A DNA stretch of 64,000 nt, taken from positions 3,038,001 through 3,102,000 of the forward strand of contig NZ_JBEPOC010000001.1 in NCBI RefSeq assembly GCF_040546585.1, written 5' to 3'. The notes under the pieces were generated by a model. That model was given only the letters and a program-made list of their open reading frames with translations. It was not told the origin of the DNA and did no database searches. Of this stretch, positions 43,582 to 51,806 are shown piece by piece. The translations under genes were made by a program, and so were the position numbers. The first letter of the stretch is position 1; every line of letters begins with the position of its first letter. This DNA is from Marmoricola sp. OAE513. GTDB taxonomy: Bacteria > Actinomycetota > Actinomycetes > Propionibacteriales > Nocardioidaceae.

Positions 43582-44787
43582 ATGAGCAGCGAGTCACCTG
43601 CCGCGCCCGCGTCCCCGGAGGTCGGGCTGCTGCAGCCCGTGCTGGCCGGTGCAATGGCGGCACTGGTCGGCTTCGCGAGCACGTTCGCCGTGGTGCTCGC
43701 CGGGCTGCAGGCAGTCGGCGCGACCTCGGCCCAGGCGGCGTCGGGACTGCTGGCCCTGTGCGTGACCCAGGCCGCCGGCATCCTCTGGCTCACCTGGCGG
43801 CACCGCACTCCGCTGCTGCTGGCCTGGTCCACCCCGGGAGCGGCGCTGCTGGTCAGCGCCGGGGCGGTCGACGGCGGCTGGCCAGCGGCCGTCGGCGCCT
43901 TCGTCGTGGTGGGCGGGCTGATCCTGCTGACCGCGCTCTGGCCGGTGCTCGGCGACCTGATCGCTGCCATCCCCACGCCCATCGCGCAGGCGATGCTGGC
44001 CGGCGTGCTGCTCTCGATCTGCGTCGAGCCGGTACGGGCGTTCGCCGACCGGCCGCTGCTGGTCGCCCCGATCGTCGTCGTGTGGGTGCTGCTGCTGCGG
44101 TTCGCGCCCCGTCTCGCCGTCGCCGGGGCGTTCGTCACGACCCTGGTCGTGGTGGCGGCGTACCTGATCGACCACGGCACTGCGCTGCCGAGCCTGGCGC
44201 CCGAGGTGCACTGGGTCACGCCGTCCTTCGACTGGCAGGCCCTGGTCGGCCTCGCGATCCCGCTGTACGTCGTCACGATGGCCTCGCAGAACGTGCCGGG
44301 GGTCGCGGTGATGGCGACCTTCGACTACAAGGTCCCGTGGCGTGAGTCGATGACGGTGACCGGTCTGGCGACGGTGGCCGGTGCGTTCGCGGGCGGGCAC
44401 GCCACGAATCTCGCAGCCATCAGTGCGGCGATGGTCGCCTCTCCCGAGGCGCACCCGGACCGGGACCGGCGCTGGGTCGCCGCGCGCTCAGCCGGGCTCA
44501 CCTACCTCGTGCTCGCCGCGCTGTCAACGGTGCTCGTCGGGGTGGTCGCCGTCGCGCCGCACGGGTTGGTCGAGGTGGTGGCGGGGCTGGCGCTGCTCGG
44601 GACGTTCGGTGCTGCGCTGCTCGGAGCCACCTCGGCGGCCACCGGGCGCGAGGCGGCGCTGGTGACGTTCGCCGTTGCTGCCAGCGGGGTGACGATCGCG
44701 GGGATCGGTGCGGCGTTCTGGGCGTTGATCGCGGGGTTGGTGGTGCGTCAAGTGCTGCGTCTCGGCAAGCTCGACGACCGGGGGTGA
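43582..44787 (+). CDS. benE: Benzoate/H+ symporter BenE-family transporter, 401 aa
   Basis: A polytopic membrane protein with about 12 segments and the family motifs of BenE, such as IAAIPTPIAQAMLAGVLL near residue 130 and ASQNVPGVAVM near 235. It would import benzoate or a related acid with protons. The last nine residues (RLGKLDDRG) are encoded by the first unit of the downstream array, so the natural C-terminus may have been replaced. No ring-cleavage genes are adjacent, but the catabolic operon lies about 7 kb away. Confidence 0.9.
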   Translation: MSSESPAAPASPEVGLLQPVLAGAMAALVGFASTFAVVLAGLQAVGATSAQAASGLLALCVTQAAGILWLTWRHRTPLLLAWSTPGAALLVSAGAVDGGWPAAVGAFVVVGGLILLTALWPVLGDLIAAIPTPIAQAMLAGVLLSICVEPVRAFADRPLLVAPIVVVWVLLLRFAPRLAVAGAFVTTLVVVAAYLIDHGTALPSLAPEVHWVTPSFDWQALVGLAIPLYVVTMASQNVPGVAVMATFDYKVPWRESMTVTGLATVAGAFAGGHATNLAAISAAMVASPEAHPDRDRRWVAARSAGLTYLVLAALSTVLVGVVAVAPHGLVEVVAGLALLGTFGAALLGATSAATGREAALVTFAVAASGVTIAGIGAAFWALIAGLVVRQVLRLGKLDDRG

Positions 44788-45038
44788 GGCGAGGACCGGG
44801 GCGCGTCTCGGCAAGCTCGACGACCGGGGGCCTTGCTCGACGACCGGGGCGCGTCTCGGCAAGCTCGACGACCGGGGGTGAGGCGAGGACCGGGGCGCGT
44901 CTCGGCAAGCTCGACGACCGGGGGCCTTGCTCGACGACCGGGGCGCGTCTCGGCAAGCTCGACGACCGGGGGCCTTGCTCGATGACCGGGGCGCGTCTCG
45001 GCAAGCTCGACGACCGGGGGCCTTGCTCGATGACCGGG
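44758..45038. repeat. Tandem array of 46/48-bp units (6 copies)
   Basis: Six copies of ctcggcaagctcgacgacc start at 44761, 44807, 44855, 44901, 44949 and 44997. Two spacer types alternate (tgaggcgagg and ccttgctcga). It begins inside the 3' end of benE and stops 1 base before the stop codon of the converging MBL gene. The core is the reverse complement of the one in the 43.4 kb array. Confidence 0.85.
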
Positions 45039-45039
45039 G

Positions 45040-45828
45040 TCACACGGTGAGGGTGACGGCCTCGCCGGGGTCGATCCAGTGGATGCGGTCCGCGAGCGGG
45101 GACTCGGCGAGCACCTTCTCCGCCGGCCCGCGGTCCTGCTGGAAGTGCGACCAACCCTCGTAGTGCACCGGGACGACGTGGGCCGGGGCCACGAGCTCGA
45201 CGAGCTCGCGACCCTCGCGGGCGTCCATCGTGTAGCGGAACCAGCCCGAGAGGTACCGGAACCGGACCGACCCCAGGTGCAGCAGCATCGTGCCGACCTC
45301 CAGCCGGGACGCGACCTCGCGCAGGGCGGGGTAGAGGACGGTGTCACCGGTGACCCAGAGTTCGCCGTTCTCCTGGCCGGCCCAGCTCAGCGAGAACCCG
45401 ACAACCGGGCCCGTGATCGGCTCGCTCCCGGCAGGACCGTGCCGGCACGGCGTCGCGGTGATCGTGATCGTCTCCTTACCGGGCGCCTCCAACGTGGCGG
45501 TGTCCCAGGCAGCCAGGCCGACGCAGTGGCTGCCGAGGTTCTTCGCGGCCTTCTTCGTCGTGTAGGTCGTGCCCCAGGTGGGCAGCAGGTCCCGCGCGGA
45601 CGGGTCGAGGTTGTCGCCGTGGTGGTGGTGGCTGACCAGCACCGCGTCGATCGGCCCCAGCTCTGCGGCAGGCACCGACGGCCCGGCCAGCTTGCGTGAC
45701 GTCGTGCCCCAGCCGAAGAAGTAGCGCTTGCCCGGCGGGTCGAAGGTCGGATCGGTCAGGATGCGCCACCCCCCGACCTCGATGAGTGCGGTGGGTCCGC
45801 CGATGTGGGTGATCGTGGCCTGAGTCAT
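45040..45828 (-). CDS. MBL-fold metal-dependent hydrolase, 262 aa
   Basis: The metal motif reads SHHHHGDN (near residue 66), a variant of HxHxDH, with a further His in TPCRHGP and an Asp in WVTGDT. Members of this group (UlaG-like/YjhP-like) hydrolyse phosphate esters, lactones or N-acyl lipids. No signal peptide. The stop abuts the tandem array. The HIT-family gene is divergent, 47 bases from its start. Confidence 0.9.
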   Translation of the reverse strand: MTQATITHIGGPTALIEVGGWRILTDPTFDPPGKRYFFGWGTTSRKLAGPSVPAAELGPIDAVLVSHHHHGDNLDPSARDLLPTWGTTYTTKKAAKNLGSHCVGLAAWDTATLEAPGKETITITATPCRHGPAGSEPITGPVVGFSLSWAGQENGELWVTGDTVLYPALREVASRLEVGTMLLHLGSVRFRYLSGWFRYTMDAREGRELVELVAPAHVVPVHYEGWSHFQQDRGPAEKVLAESPLADRIHWIDPGEAVTLTV

Positions 45829-45874
45829 GGGAGCAACCTAGGGGCTCGTCGGTGGCCCGGCATAGCCTCGCTCC

Positions 45875-46297
45875 ATGGCCTGCCTGTTCTGCGACATCGC
45901 GGCGGGGGAGACCCCGGCCGACATCGTCCTCGCCGACGACGACTTCGTCGCGTTCCTCGACATCCGACCGGTGTTCAAGGGGCACGTGCTCCTCGTGCCG
46001 CGCGAGCACGTCGTCACCCTGCCCGAGCTGCCGGCCGGTCTGCGCGACGGCTTCCTCGAACGGACCCAGCGGCTGGCGACCGCGGTCGTGGACGCGCTCG
46101 GTGCGCAGGGCTCGTTCGTCGCCATGAACAACACCGTCTCGCAGTCGGTGCCGCACCTGCACTGCCACGTGGTGCCCCGTACGAAGGGCGACGGGCTGAG
46201 GGGGTTCTTCTGGCCGCGGACGACGTACGCCGACGCTGCGGAGTCGGCCGACTACGCGGGACGGTTGGCCGCAGAGCTGGCTTCCGGGCTGTCCTGA
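45875..46297 (+). CDS. HIT-family nucleotide-binding protein, 140 aa
   Basis: The N-terminus CLFCDIAAGETPADIV and the histidine triad PHLHCH (near residue 91) define the Hint/HIT branch, which hydrolyses nucleoside phosphoramidates or similar AMP conjugates. Length is typical. Its 3' end overlaps that of the converging PAP2 gene by 46 bases, which is unusual but plausible since both frames are well conserved to their ends. Confidence 0.92.
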   Translation: MACLFCDIAAGETPADIVLADDDFVAFLDIRPVFKGHVLLVPREHVVTLPELPAGLRDGFLERTQRLATAVVDALGAQGSFVAMNNTVSQSVPHLHCHVVPRTKGDGLRGFFWPRTTYADAAESADYAGRLAAELASGLS

Positions 46298-47361
46298 TCG
46301 GGCTCGAAATCCTCGTGGGTGCCGTGCTCGACGAGCTGGGGGACCCCGCGGACGTGGTTGCCGGTGCCGATCGCCGCGAGGTAGACCGCCAGTCCGCCGA
46401 GGACGAACCCGCCGACGGCGTCGAGGGAGAAGTGCCAGCCGAAGTAGATGGTCGCGAAGATCGTCAGCACCAGGTAGGTCCAGGCGACGATGCGGAAGGT
46501 CCGGTTGGCGGCGATGAGCGTCAGGAACAGGCAGATCGTCACCATGATCCCGACGTGCAGCGACGGGAACGCGGCGATCGTCTGGAGCACGTGGGTGCCG
46601 TGCGGGTCGCCGCCCGGGCTGCCGAACGGGGGAACGCCAGGAACGACCGCCATCCGGTCCTTGAGCAGGTTCGCGACCAGCTCCTCGGTGTAGGTCGACT
46701 TCACGTCGGCGAAGTCCCCGGGGTAGCTGTACGCCGGACCGAGGGTCGGCAGGCTGAAGTACCCGGCGACGCCGAGCCCCCAGCACAGCGAGATCGCGGT
46801 GACGTACCAGGACCCGGCCGCCGGCGCCCGGGTGAAGATCAGCGCGATCGCGATCGAGACCGGGACCAGCACGATCCAGGAGACGTAGATGAAGGAGAAG
46901 AACTCGGCGGCGAACGAGGTGCCGAACAGGCTGTGCAGCACGTTCGCGGGGTCGTGGCCGAACCACAGCGCGCGGTCGATCCGCTCGAGGTCGGAGTCCC
47001 AGACGTGGTCGTTGACGAACGGGACGTAGCTCTTGAGGTTGCGGAACGCGGCGTACGACACGTACCAGGTCGCGAGACCGCTGAGCGCGAAGACGGTGTG
47101 CTTGCGGTTCCAGCGCTCCCGGACCACCGCGCGGAAGTGCGTGCGGAAGCTGCTCCACTCGCCGCGGCTGCGTCCGACCGTGCGGGGCACGACGTCCAGC
47201 AGCCAGGCGAGACCGAGGATCATCGGGATCTGCACGTACGCCGGAACGACCACGCCGTCGGGGTCCCGGATCGGCAGCGACTGGGCCGAGGAAACCAACC
47301 AGGTCGCGACTGCGAGTGCTACGGCACACGCTCCCCCGAACATGAAGTTTGCTCGTCCCAC
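46252..47361 (-). CDS. PAP2-superfamily phosphatase-like membrane protein, 369 aa
   Basis: Phosphatidic-acid-phosphatase-type motifs are visible: FPSLHVG near residue 270 and FGWHFSLDAVGG near 310. Several hydrophobic segments make it polytopic. It resembles actinobacterial inositol-phosphoceramide-synthase-like PAP2 proteins. The start is uncertain: GTG 47361 is used, ATG 47343 is also possible; the frame extends further but without family character. It converges with the HIT gene, sharing 46 bases. Confidence 0.82.
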   Translation of the reverse strand: MGRANFMFGGACAVALAVATWLVSSAQSLPIRDPDGVVVPAYVQIPMILGLAWLLDVVPRTVGRSRGEWSSFRTHFRAVVRERWNRKHTVFALSGLATWYVSYAAFRNLKSYVPFVNDHVWDSDLERIDRALWFGHDPANVLHSLFGTSFAAEFFSFIYVSWIVLVPVSIAIALIFTRAPAAGSWYVTAISLCWGLGVAGYFSLPTLGPAYSYPGDFADVKSTYTEELVANLLKDRMAVVPGVPPFGSPGGDPHGTHVLQTIAAFPSLHVGIMVTICLFLTLIAANRTFRIVAWTYLVLTIFATIYFGWHFSLDAVGGFVLGGLAVYLAAIGTGNHVRGVPQLVEHGTHEDFEPDQDSPEASSAANRPA

Positions 47362-47491
47362 GGGTTGCAGCCTAGGGGGTGCAGCGGATCCGATCGCTGA
47401 CCGCCCTCGGTGAGCCGAGGGCCGACACCCTAGAGTGACCGTGCTGCTGGTCCGGCAGCAGGGAGCACGAGGAACTCGAACAGGAGCAGTC

Positions 47492-48253
47492 ATGGGTCGA
47501 TTCGACGGTCGCGTCGCGGTCATCACCGGAGCCGCGCAGGGCATCGGTGCAGGCATCGCCAGGCGTTTCGCCGAGGAAGGCGCCGCGGTCGCCATCTTCG
47601 ACATCAACGAGGAGCAGGCCGGCGCCACCGCCGCCGCCCTCGGTGGTGCAGCAGCCGCCATCGGAGTCGGTGTCAACGTGGCCGACGGTGCCTCCGTCGA
47701 GGCCGGTGTCGCTCGCGTGCTCGAGGAGCTCGGCGGACTGCACATCGTCGTCAACAACGCCGGGATCACCCGCGACAACCTGCTGTTCAAGATGTCCGAG
47801 CAGGAGTGGGACCAGGTCATCGACGTCCACCTCAAGGGTTCGTGGCTGATGAGCAAGGCCGCGCAGAAGACCTTCGTGGACCAGAAGTACGGGAAGATCC
47901 TGAACCTGTCCTCGATCGGCGCCATGGGCAACCGTGGCCAGACGAACTACTCGGCGGCCAAGGCCGGCATCGAGGGCCTGACCAAGACCCTCGCGCTCGA
48001 GCTCGGCCCGTTCGGCGTGAACACCAACGCGATCGCTCCAGGCTTCATCGCCACGGACATGACCGACGCGACGGCCGTCCGCCTGGGCCTGTCCATCGAG
48101 GACTTCCACAAGGCGAACGCCGACGCGACCCCGGTACGCCGGGTCGGCCACCCCGAGGACATCGCCGCCGCCGCCGCGTTCCTGTGCAGCGACGAGGCGT
48201 CGTACATCACCGGGCAGATCCTGCAGGTGGACGGCGGTTTCCGCATCCACTGA
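47492..48253 (+). CDS. SDR oxidoreductase, 3-oxoacyl-ACP reductase-like (FabG type), 253 aa
   Basis: Coenzyme loop TGAAQGIG (near residue 13), NNAGITRDNLLFKM, catalytic SSIGAMGN...YSAAK (Y-x3-K near 155) and C-terminal QILQVDGG are all FabG-like. It should reduce a 3-ketoacyl thioester or a related ketone with NAD(P)H. GGAG precedes ATG 47492. No fatty-acid genes are adjacent, so the acyl carrier is unknown. A strong terminator follows. Confidence 0.9.
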   Translation: MGRFDGRVAVITGAAQGIGAGIARRFAEEGAAVAIFDINEEQAGATAAALGGAAAAIGVGVNVADGASVEAGVARVLEELGGLHIVVNNAGITRDNLLFKMSEQEWDQVIDVHLKGSWLMSKAAQKTFVDQKYGKILNLSSIGAMGNRGQTNYSAAKAGIEGLTKTLALELGPFGVNTNAIAPGFIATDMTDATAVRLGLSIEDFHKANADATPVRRVGHPEDIAAAAAFLCSDEASYITGQILQVDGGFRIH

Positions 48254-48275
48254 GGGCGAAAGTCCCCTGACACGC

Positions 48276-48307
48276 GAGCCCCCCTCCCCGGATCGGGAGG
48301 GGGGCTC
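48276..48307 (+). terminator. Strong GC hairpin after the SDR gene
   Basis: GAGCCCCCCTCCC pairs with GGGAGGGGGGCTC around loop CGGATC, 23 bases after the stop. It lies just before the DUF3048 gene. Confidence 0.85.
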
Positions 48308-48323
48308 CGTCATGCTTGGCGAC

Positions 48324-49370
48324 ATGCACACGCCCTCCAAGCGGTTCACGAAGTCCCGTCGTCCCCTCCTCCTGGCGCTGATCGCGGCGCTGGTCGCCAG
48401 CCTGGTGCTCGCCGGGTGCGGTTCGGACAAGAAGAAGGAAGCGGGCGACGAGCGCCCGCAGTCGCAGCCGACGGAGGGCGGCACCCAGCTCGCGGCCGTC
48501 TGGCCGCTGACCGGGCTGCCGGCACCGGCGACCACGCCGAACCACCCGGTGATCGTGGTCAAGATCGACAACTCACGCGCGAGTGACCCGCAGTACGGGC
48601 TCGGCTCGGCCGACATGGTCGTCGAGGAGATGGTCGAGGGCGGCTACACCCGGCTGGCCGTCGCGTTCTACTCCAAGCTGCCCAAGAAGGTCGGCCCGGT
48701 GCGCTCGGCCCGGGCCTCCGACATCGGCATCGTGAAGCCGACCCACGCCGTTCTCGTCGCGAGCGGCGCGGCGCCCAAGACCAAGGGACGCCTGAACCAG
48801 GCCGGTATCCGGTTGTACGAGGAGGGCTCGAAGGGCACCTACCGCGACCGCTCCGAGCACGACGCGCTGCACAGCGTCTTCATCGACCTGCCGAAGTTCG
48901 CCACCTCGGTGAAGAAGAAGGCCATCGTCCCGGCGAACTACCTGCCGTGGGGGACCGAGTCCGACTACGTGGGCGTCCGCCCCGCCAAGACCATCTCGGT
49001 CCGGTTCAGCCCGATCACCACGACCGTGTTCAAGTGGAACGGCAAGAAGTACCTCAACACCGACACCTACGCGCGCCGCGGCGACCAGTTCAAGGCGGAC
49101 TCGGTGCTGGTGATCCGCACCCGCGAGGGCGACGCCGGCTACCTCGACCCGGCGGGCAACAAGGTCCCCGAGACGTTGTTCTTCGGGCAGGGCACGTTCC
49201 TGCTGTTCCACAAGGGCCAGGCCCTGCGCGGCACCTGGACGAAGGCGGACCGAGCGGCGCCGCTCGAGCTGAGCACGGCTGCCGGGCCGGTGAAGGTGCC
49301 GGCCGGACACGTCTGGGTCGAGCTCCTGCCTGGTGACAACTTCGGCGGCAAGCTCACGTACACCCCGTAG
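48324..49370 (+). CDS. DUF3048 lipoprotein, 348 aa
   Basis: A lipoprotein signal with lipobox LVLAGC (Cys near residue 33) starts the product, so it should be anchored outside the membrane. The body matches the DUF3048 pattern (VVKIDNSRASDPQYGL..., MVVEEMVEGGYTRL, KVGPVRSARASDI). Function unknown; related to YerB-type proteins. Starts at 48312 and 48324 are both possible; 48324 leaves a compact signal peptide. It converges on a TetR gene. Confidence 0.88.
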   Translation: MHTPSKRFTKSRRPLLLALIAALVASLVLAGCGSDKKKEAGDERPQSQPTEGGTQLAAVWPLTGLPAPATTPNHPVIVVKIDNSRASDPQYGLGSADMVVEEMVEGGYTRLAVAFYSKLPKKVGPVRSARASDIGIVKPTHAVLVASGAAPKTKGRLNQAGIRLYEEGSKGTYRDRSEHDALHSVFIDLPKFATSVKKKAIVPANYLPWGTESDYVGVRPAKTISVRFSPITTTVFKWNGKKYLNTDTYARRGDQFKADSVLVIRTREGDAGYLDPAGNKVPETLFFGQGTFLLFHKGQALRGTWTKADRAAPLELSTAAGPVKVPAGHVWVELLPGDNFGGKLTYTP

Positions 49371-49394
49371 GACGGCACAGCCACGCCGTAGGCG

Positions 49395-50123
49395 CTACTC
49401 GTCGTCGGCTTCGGGGAGCAGGTCCTCGGGGTCCGGGAGGCCGATGCCGCTCTCGGTCAGCGACCGCAGTCCGGCCAGGATGAACGCGATCGCGGTCTCG
49501 ACCTGGGCGACTGCCGCCTTGGGGTTGGCCGCGGTGCTGACGCTCTCGCCGGCAGCGGACAGTGCGCCGAAGAAGATCCGGCTGAAGGTCTCCAGCATGT
49601 CGGGGCTGATCTCGGTGCTCGACTCCTCGAGCACCGCCTTCACCAGCTCCTGGACCAGGCCGAAGCTCGAGCGCTCCTCCTGCTCGCGGAAACGCTCGTA
49701 GCCGAGGACGGCGGGGCCCTCCTGGATGACCACGCGCTGGTACCCGGGGTCCTGGACGATGTCGAGGAACGCCCGCAGGCCGATCAGCGCTTTCTCCCAC
49801 GGGTCGCGGGACTCCTTGAGCGCCTTGCGGACCCGGGTCGAGGCGTCCGCCTCGATCTTCTCGAAGACCGCCTCGAAGACGGCCTGCTTGCCGCTGAAGT
49901 GGTGGTAGAGCGCGCCCTTGGTGACCCGTGCGCTGGCGACGATGGCGTCCAGGCTGGTGGCGGCGTACCCCTTGGTGGTGAACAGCTTGGCGGCTTGGTC
50001 GACCAGCGCCCGCTTGGTCGACGCCGAGTACTGCTGTCGCCTCGAGACCCCGGGGACCTTGGGGACCTTCGGGACCTTGGGCAGGGTCGAGCGCAGCTTC
50101 TCAGCGGGTGAGCGGCTCGGCAT
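49395..50123 (-). CDS. TetR-family regulator, 242 aa
   Basis: HTH near residues 48-95 (IVASARVTKGALYHHFSGKQAVFEAVF), with a ligand domain after it. The first ~28 residues contain the repeat KVPKVPKVP, which in DNA is a short ggt-acc-type repeat; it is unusual before a TetR domain. A possible operator lies at 50231-50256 before the next, divergently transcribed gene, so this regulator may control it. Confidence 0.9.
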   Translation of the reverse strand: MPSRSPAEKLRSTLPKVPKVPKVPGVSRRQQYSASTKRALVDQAAKLFTTKGYAATSLDAIVASARVTKGALYHHFSGKQAVFEAVFEKIEADASTRVRKALKESRDPWEKALIGLRAFLDIVQDPGYQRVVIQEGPAVLGYERFREQEERSSFGLVQELVKAVLEESSTEISPDMLETFSRIFFGALSAAGESVSTAANPKAAVAQVETAIAFILAGLRSLTESGIGLPDPEDLLPEADDE

Positions 50124-50235
50124 ACCGCCAGTCTAGGACCGACCGTGAGGAGGTTCCCGGAACGCGTGTGTGAGACGTCACGGTTCCGAAACGCCCTTTC
50201 AGATTGCAGGCACCTGGGAGGCTGCATACTCTGAG

Positions 50236-50255
50236 TACGTACCAACGGTATGTGA
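50236..50255. promoter_or_regulatory. Imperfect inverted repeat upstream of the 180-aa gene
   Basis: tacgtacc and ggtatgtg flank aac; six of eight positions are symmetric. It lies 17 bases before the ATG, in the shared promoter of the divergent TetR gene, as a TetR operator would. Confidence 0.5.
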
Positions 50256-50271
50256 AGAAAGGATGTGGACC

Positions 50272-50814
50272 ATGACCTGGAACGCTTTCCATCACCGCGG
50301 AGAAATCCTCCAGACCGTGATCGACACTGCGGACGCCCGCCTCGACGGTGTCCTGCCCATGGACGTTCCGGGGGTCCCCGAGACCTTCGGCAGCGAGCTC
50401 GACCTGATCGGTGCCCTCGCCCTGAAGTGGCACGCCCGCCTGTCCGGCAACATCGAGCGCGAGCTCATGGCCCAGCCGATGGATCTCGAGGCCGCCATCA
50501 CCAACGCGTGGGCCACCACGGCTGCCGAGGTCCCTGGCATCCGGATGATCATCGACCGCTACACCGACGCTCCGAGCGACGCCGAGATGGCTGCTGCTCT
50601 GACGAAGTCGCGCGAGATGGAATGGGTCAAGCTGGCCCGCGTCGCTGGTCTCGCCAGCGACGACAGCACTCCTGCTGCTCGTGCCGGCGAGCGCGTCACC
50701 CGCAACGCCCGCGCGGGTGTTCCGGTTCCGGTGCCTGAAGTCACCACCACGATTGTCGACGCAGTGGCAACTCCCTCCCTCGTCGATCGGATCCGAGCGG
50801 TTCTGGCCGCCTGA
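50272..50814 (+). CDS. Conserved hypothetical protein, 180 aa
   Basis: The ATG 50272 is placed behind AAGAAAGGA; the longer upstream starts are inside the operator region. The product (MTWNAFHHRGEILQTVIDTADARL...) is mostly helical with an acidic middle and a Val/Pro-rich tail. It looks like a small actinobacterial protein of unknown function. It is divergent from the TetR gene and followed by a hairpin terminator. Confidence 0.7.
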   Translation: MTWNAFHHRGEILQTVIDTADARLDGVLPMDVPGVPETFGSELDLIGALALKWHARLSGNIERELMAQPMDLEAAITNAWATTAAEVPGIRMIIDRYTDAPSDAEMAAALTKSREMEWVKLARVAGLASDDSTPAARAGERVTRNARAGVPVPVPEVTTTIVDAVATPSLVDRIRAVLAA

Positions 50815-50831
50815 TCCACACTCCCACGACG

Positions 50832-50869
50832 ATCCCCGGGCTCTCGGCCTCCCTCTGAGACCCGGGGAT
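50832..50869 (+). terminator. Hairpin after the 180-aa gene
   Basis: ATCCCCGGG pairs with CCCGGGGAT across a 20-base loop that can itself pair partly (ctc/gag). It lies 17 bases past the stop. Confidence 0.7.
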
Positions 50870-50913
50870 TCGTCATTTCGACAGGCTGAATGACCGGGCT
50901 GCACAATGGCTCC

Positions 50914-51477
50914 ATGGAGCCGGTCCCGGGAAGCCTGCTGGTGGCGTCGCCGACGCTGAGCGATCCGCACTTCGCCCGGACGATCGTGCTGCTCCTGGAC
51001 GCCGGGCACGACGGTGCTCTCGGTGTCGTCCTGAACCGGCCCTCCGAGGTCGCGGTGGGGGAGGTGCTGTCTTCCTGGGAGGACGTCGTCTCCGGGCCCG
51101 GGGTGCTGTTCCGCGGCGGGCCGGTCGAGACCGACAGTGCTCTCGCCGTGGCCGTCGTCCACGCGGACGGGTCCGAGGAGGACGAACCGGTCGGCTGGCG
51201 GCGGGTGTTCGAGGGCGTCGGTCTGGTCGACCTGGACGCACCGGTCGAGCTGCTCGCCTCGGCGCTGAGCAGTCTGCGGATCTTCGCCGGGTACGCCGGT
51301 TGGTCGGCAGGCCAGCTGGAGGACGAGATCGCCGAAGGGGCCTGGTACGTCGTCCCGGCGGAGTCGGCTGACGTGTTCCGCCCGGACCCCTCGGGGTTGT
51401 GGGCCCAGGTGCTGCGGCGCCAGGGTGGTCAGCTGGCGATGCTGGCCACCATGCCGGCCGAGCCGGGGCACAACTGA
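50914..51477 (+). CDS. YqgE/AlgH-family protein (UPF0301), 187 aa
   Basis: The family signature GSLLVASPTLSDPHFARTIVLLL, then GVVLNRPSE near residue 43 and RGGPVE near 72, is clear. Function unknown; the family fold is a small alpha/beta protein. The start is taken at ATG 50914 (MEPVPGSLLVA), which matches the family; ATG 50890 adds eight residues. The next gene (DUF3039) starts 28 bases after its stop. Confidence 0.9.
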   Translation: MEPVPGSLLVASPTLSDPHFARTIVLLLDAGHDGALGVVLNRPSEVAVGEVLSSWEDVVSGPGVLFRGGPVETDSALAVAVVHADGSEEDEPVGWRRVFEGVGLVDLDAPVELLASALSSLRIFAGYAGWSAGQLEDEIAEGAWYVVPAESADVFRPDPSGLWAQVLRRQGGQLAMLATMPAEPGHN

Positions 51478-51505
51478 GGTCACCCGCTCCGGTTAGGATG
51501 CCTGA

Positions 51506-51793
51506 ATGGCTGACGAGGGAACGACCACGCGGATCGGGTTCGGGACGGACACCCTGACCGACGAGCGCATCGTCACCGACCCGGTCACCACCGACGAGGG
51601 TGACCACGAGCGGTTCTCGCACTACGTGCCGAAGGACAAGCTCATGGAGGCCATGGTCAACGGCACCCCGGTGATCGCCCTGTGCGGCAAGGTCTGGGTC
51701 CCGAGCAGGGACCCGCAGAAGTTCCCGGTCTGCCCGGACTGCAAGGAGATCTGGGAGAGCATGAACGACGACGGGCCGAGCGGTTCCGAGTGA
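51506..51793 (+). CDS. DUF3039 family protein, 95 aa
   Basis: The segment RFSHYVPKDKLMEAMVNGTPVIALCGK, then VPSRDPQKFPVCPDCKEIWE, is the DUF3039 pattern; three cysteines (LCG, CPDC) may bind a metal. Function unknown. It sits just before the SF2 helicase gene, a pairing seen in actinobacteria, and is probably in one transcript. Confidence 0.92.
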   Translation: MADEGTTTRIGFGTDTLTDERIVTDPVTTDEGDHERFSHYVPKDKLMEAMVNGTPVIALCGKVWVPSRDPQKFPVCPDCKEIWESMNDDGPSGSE

Positions 51794-51806
51794 CCCTGAC
51801 CACCGC

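Noticed and set aside
43374-45038. Possible CRISPR arrays
   Set aside because: Units are tandem with shared filler rather than unique spacers, and no cas genes are near.
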